Shown piece after piece: positions 14,182-16,321 of a stretch of DNA of 16,321 nt. The position numbers and the translations under genes are program-made. The notes beneath the pieces were generated by a model. The model had not been told where the DNA came from. It did not search any database and saw nothing but the letters and a program-made list of their open reading frames with translations. Source of the DNA: CBDULX01 sp048550535 (GTDB taxonomy: Bacteria > Pseudomonadota > Gammaproteobacteria > SZUA-229); the NCBI GenBank assembly GCA_048550535.1, contig JBLYYN010000043.1:1-16321 (forward strand). The letters are read 5' to 3'. The first letter of the stretch is position 1. Each line of letters starts with the position of its first letter.

Positions 14182-15048
14182 ATGTACGACCCGGTTGTAT
14201 ATTTGAATGGTGACTATTTGCACATCAGTCAGGCCAAAGTTTCAGTACTGGACCGAGGCTTTCTGTTTGGGGACGGTGTTTATGAGGTGATACCGGCCTA
14301 CGGTGGCCATATGTTAAGGCTGGATGAGCATTTGCGACGTTTGCAGAACAGTCTGGATGGCATCCGCCTGCACAACCCATTGCCGGAACCGCAATGGCGG
14401 GAAATTTTTCAGCACCTGCTGGATGACAGCACATCCGAAGATCAATATGTCTATTTACACATTTCCCGTGGAGTGGCGGATACCCGGAATCATCTGTTCC
14501 CGCATAAGGTCAAGCCCACGGTATTTGTCATGGTCAGTCCGTTGCTGCCATTAGCAAAGGAAAAACTGGCCACTGGCATTGCGGCCATTACTCTGGATGA
14601 TATTCGCTGGCATGCCTGTCACATCAAGGCCACGGCTTTGCTGGCCAATACCCTGCTGAAACAACAGGCCGATGATGAAGGTGCGGCCGAAGCCATTCTG
14701 ATTCGCAATGGTTATGCCACAGAAGGTGCCGCCAGTAATCTGTTTATAGTAAAACAGGGCATTTTGAAGACACCGCCGGTCAGCCCCCTGTTATTACCTG
14801 GTATTACCCGGGATCTGGTGCTGGAACTGGCGCAGACCCATGGTATAGCCACTGAACAGGTTAATGTGAGTGAGCAGGATCTGAAAACGGCTGATGAAAT
14901 CTGGCTCACCAGCTCCACCAGGGAGATTATGCCGGTGGTTCAGCTCAATGGTGAATCGGTTGCAAATGGCCAGGCTGGCCCCATATGGAGTAAAATGATC
15001 GATATTTACCAGGCCTACAAGGCCCATTTGCGTCAGGGTGAAGACTGA
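14182..15048 (+). CDS. dat: D-amino-acid aminotransferase (PLP fold type IV)
   Basis: Pyridoxal-phosphate enzyme exchanging amino groups between D-amino acids and 2-oxo acids, typically D-Ala + 2-oxoglutarate to pyruvate + D-Glu, both peptidoglycan precursors. With the ATG at 14182 it has 288 residues, the normal length, and GGGGGA lies just upstream; the frame also opens at a GTG (14119), but that would include the terminator and is rejected. Seen: SVLDRGFLFGDGVYE (21-35), SRGVADTRNHLFP (95-107), typical of D-specific members, the PLP lysine K149 in HIKATALLAN, and the phosphate-side TEGAASN (180-186, E181). Branched-chain aminotransferase and aminodeoxychorismate lyase share the fold, but the RGV-R-H-FP stretch favours the D-enzyme. 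It stands between dacA and ybeD, where E. coli has no such gene. Confidence 0.87.
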   Translation: MYDPVVYLNGDYLHISQAKVSVLDRGFLFGDGVYEVIPAYGGHMLRLDEHLRRLQNSLDGIRLHNPLPEPQWREIFQHLLDDSTSEDQYVYLHISRGVADTRNHLFPHKVKPTVFVMVSPLLPLAKEKLATGIAAITLDDIRWHACHIKATALLANTLLKQQADDEGAAEAILIRNGYATEGAASNLFIVKQGILKTPPVSPLLLPGITRDLVLELAQTHGIATEQVNVSEQDLKTADEIWLTSSTREIMPVVQLNGESVANGQAGPIWSKMIDIYQAYKAHLRQGED

Positions 15049-15049
15049 T

Positions 15050-15328
15050 ATGGCAGGAATTAAGGCTGAAGAGGAAACCCTGTTCGAGTTTCCCTGTGAG
15101 TTTCCCATTAAAGCCATGGGCAAGACCGGTCCTGAGCTGGAACTGGCTGTGCTGGAAATCATCACACGTCATGTGCCTGATTTGTCCGAAGGGGCCATGC
15201 GTCTGGCGGAAAGCAGGGGCGGTAAGTACACCAGTATTACCATTACCATTACTGCACAAAACAAGGCTCATCTGGATGGTATCTATATGGAGCTGACGGC
15301 CTGTGAACATGTGCTTTATGCCATCTAA
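15050..15328 (+). CDS. ybeD: YbeD / DUF493 family small protein
   Basis: A 92-residue cytosolic protein of the YbeD family, a small ACT-like alpha/beta fold whose exact job is not established; it is commonly found beside lipB. Seen: FEFPCEFPIKAMGKTGPELELAVLEIITRHVPDL, then SRGGKYTSITITITAQNKAHLDGIYMELTACEHVLYAI, which match the E. coli family pattern (FP-x-F-x-K-x-MG; G-x-Y-x-S-x-x-I-x-I). The ATG at 15050 is one base past the aminotransferase stop, with AGGGTGAAG about eight bases upstream. A GTG at 15038 would add four residues but has its Shine-Dalgarno too close. It is followed 25 bases later by lipB. Confidence 0.88.
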   Translation: MAGIKAEEETLFEFPCEFPIKAMGKTGPELELAVLEIITRHVPDLSEGAMRLAESRGGKYTSITITITAQNKAHLDGIYMELTACEHVLYAI

Positions 15329-15353
15329 TCGCTATCGATTCTGATTGATCACC

Positions 15354-15992
15354 ATGGATATACCGCTAATCGTACGCAGACTGGGTGTGCAGGAGTATGC
15401 AAGCAGCTGGCGGAAAATGCAGGCATTCAACCAGTCTCGAACCGAAATCACCCCTGATGAAATCTGGTTTTTACAACATCCTTCGGTGTTTACCCTGGGT
15501 CAGGCCGGTAAACCTGAGCACGTACTTAGGCCAGGGGAGATTCCTCTGGTAGAATCTGACCGTGGTGGTCAGGTGACTTACCATGGCCCCGGACAACTGG
15601 TCGCTTACACCCTGCTGGATCTGAAACGACGTAAGCTGGGAGTCAGGGCGACGGTTACTCGATTGGAAGCATCGATTATTGCACTGCTTGACGAGCTTAA
15701 TATAGAAAGCCAGGCTCGCCCAGATGCGCCTGGGGTGTATGTGCAGCAGGCAAAAATTGCAGCACTGGGGCTCCGGGTGAAACAGGGGCGATGCTACCAT
15801 GGGCTCAGTTTCAATGTGAATGTCGATCTGGAGCCTTTTAGCCGCATCAACCCTTGCGGATATGAGGGTTTAGAAGTGACCAGTTTGAGTAAACTAGGCC
15901 ACCATTATGCTCTGCCGGATATTGAAAACCGGCTACTGAGCCATTTATGCCAGCAATTTGAAATTAAACAAGTAAGCAATATCAATGACTGA
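15354..15992 (+). CDS. lipB: Octanoyl-[acyl-carrier-protein]:protein N-octanoyltransferase
   Basis: Transfers the octanoyl group from acyl carrier protein to lipoyl domains of 2-oxoacid dehydrogenases and the glycine cleavage H protein, the first step of lipoate synthesis. With the ATG at 15354 it has 212 residues, the family norm; the upstream TTG at 15345 is not preferred. Signature stretches are DEIWFLQHPSVFTLGQAGKPEH, SDRGGQVTYHGPGQLVAYTLLDLKRRKLGVR, and RPDAPGVYV. The catalytic pair is present: K134 in AKIAALGLR and C168 in RINPCGYEG (E. coli K135 and C169). No strong ribosome binding site precedes it. Its last eight bases overlap the start of lipA, which converts its product. Confidence 0.95.
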   Translation: MDIPLIVRRLGVQEYASSWRKMQAFNQSRTEITPDEIWFLQHPSVFTLGQAGKPEHVLRPGEIPLVESDRGGQVTYHGPGQLVAYTLLDLKRRKLGVRATVTRLEASIIALLDELNIESQARPDAPGVYVQQAKIAALGLRVKQGRCYHGLSFNVNVDLEPFSRINPCGYEGLEVTSLSKLGHHYALPDIENRLLSHLCQQFEIKQVSNIND

Positions 15993-16321
15993 AAAACGAA
16001 AAGTAATAGCTGGTGAAAAGCACCGGGGTGCCGACAAGGTGTCTCGAATCCCGGTAAAAATCAGCCAGCCCCAACAGCGCCTGCGCAAGCCCGAGTGGAT
16101 TCGAGCTAAACATCCGGCCCACCCGGAAGTGAAGCGACTGAAAAAAGTATTGCGAGAAAATCAGTTGTTTACGGTTTGCGAAGAAGCGTCCTGTCCCAAT
16201 CTGGGCGAATGTTTTGGGCATGGTACCGCCACTTTCATGATCATGGGTGAAATCTGCACTAGGCGTTGCCCTTTTTGCGATGTCGGCCATGGGCGGCCTT
16301 TGCCCCTGGACCAGGCTGAGC
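15985..16321 (+). CDS. lipA: Lipoyl synthase, N-terminal part (cut by right edge)
   Basis: Radical SAM enzyme inserting two sulfurs into protein-bound octanoate to form lipoate. The window holds the first 112 residues of about 320. Both iron-sulfur sets are visible: auxiliary-cluster cysteines C65, C70 and C76 in CEEASCPNLGEC, and the radical SAM motif CTRRCPFC with C91, C95 and C98. KPEWIR and the stretch FMIMGEICTRRCPFCDVGHGRP are typical of LipA. The ATG at 15985 overlaps the 3' end of lipB by eight bases, so the pair is probably coupled. Its N-terminal 45 residues are basic and family-variable. The gene runs out of the window in frame. Confidence 0.95.
   Translation, partial: MTEKRKVIAGEKHRGADKVSRIPVKISQPQQRLRKPEWIRAKHPAHPEVKRLKKVLRENQLFTVCEEASCPNLGECFGHGTATFMIMGEICTRRCPFCDVGHGRPLPLDQAE

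Overview
The window looks like a stretch of chromosome from a gammaproteobacterium of roughly balanced GC content. The rod-shape and lipoate block (mrdA-mrdB-mltB-rlpA-dacA ... ybeD-lipB-lipA) has the gene order known from Escherichia and Pseudomonas. The proteins (PBP2, RodA, PBP5, LipB, inorganic pyrophosphatase) also read as gammaproteobacterial. I cannot name a genus. No phage, insertion sequence, CRISPR array, tRNA or rRNA was seen.

Layout. Positions 1-3174 (minus strand) hold a three-gene glycerol / glycerophosphodiester module: an FGGY kinase resembling GlpK, a cytoplasmic glycerophosphodiester phosphodiesterase, and GlpD, which is cut by the left edge. Positions 3303-5093 (plus) encode a full-length MsbA-type ABC exporter. 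Positions 5186-5572 (plus) encode a small thioredoxin with its own probable promoter. Positions 5573-5965 are a non-coding island packed with tandem repeats, inverted repeats and hairpins. It ends at a strong bidirectional terminator (5966-5997). Positions 6019-7353 (minus) encode adenylate kinase with an unusual C-terminal extension of about 230 residues: a Pro/Glu linker, a Lys/Ala/Pro-rich histone-H1-like tail and a charged helical end. Divergent from it, ppa (7518-8048) encodes family I inorganic pyrophosphatase. Both genes have candidate promoters in the shared gap.

Positions 8158-14122 are a compact cell-wall operon: PBP2 and RodA (the elongasome synthase pair), a MltB-type lytic transglycosylase, the septal lipoprotein RlpA and the D,D-carboxypeptidase PBP5. 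An intrinsic terminator (14145-14169) separates it from a second run: a D-amino-acid aminotransferase, the small regulator YbeD, octanoyltransferase LipB and lipoyl synthase LipA (cut by the right edge). The aminotransferase can supply or recycle D-Ala and D-Glu for peptidoglycan. LipB and LipA make protein-bound lipoate.

Most of the window is ordinary housekeeping sequence. The two parts that stand out are the adenylate kinase fused to a histone-like tail and the structured repeat island at 5573-5965. A lesser point is the kinase of the glycerol module, which has lost one residue used by E. coli GlpK to hold glycerol.
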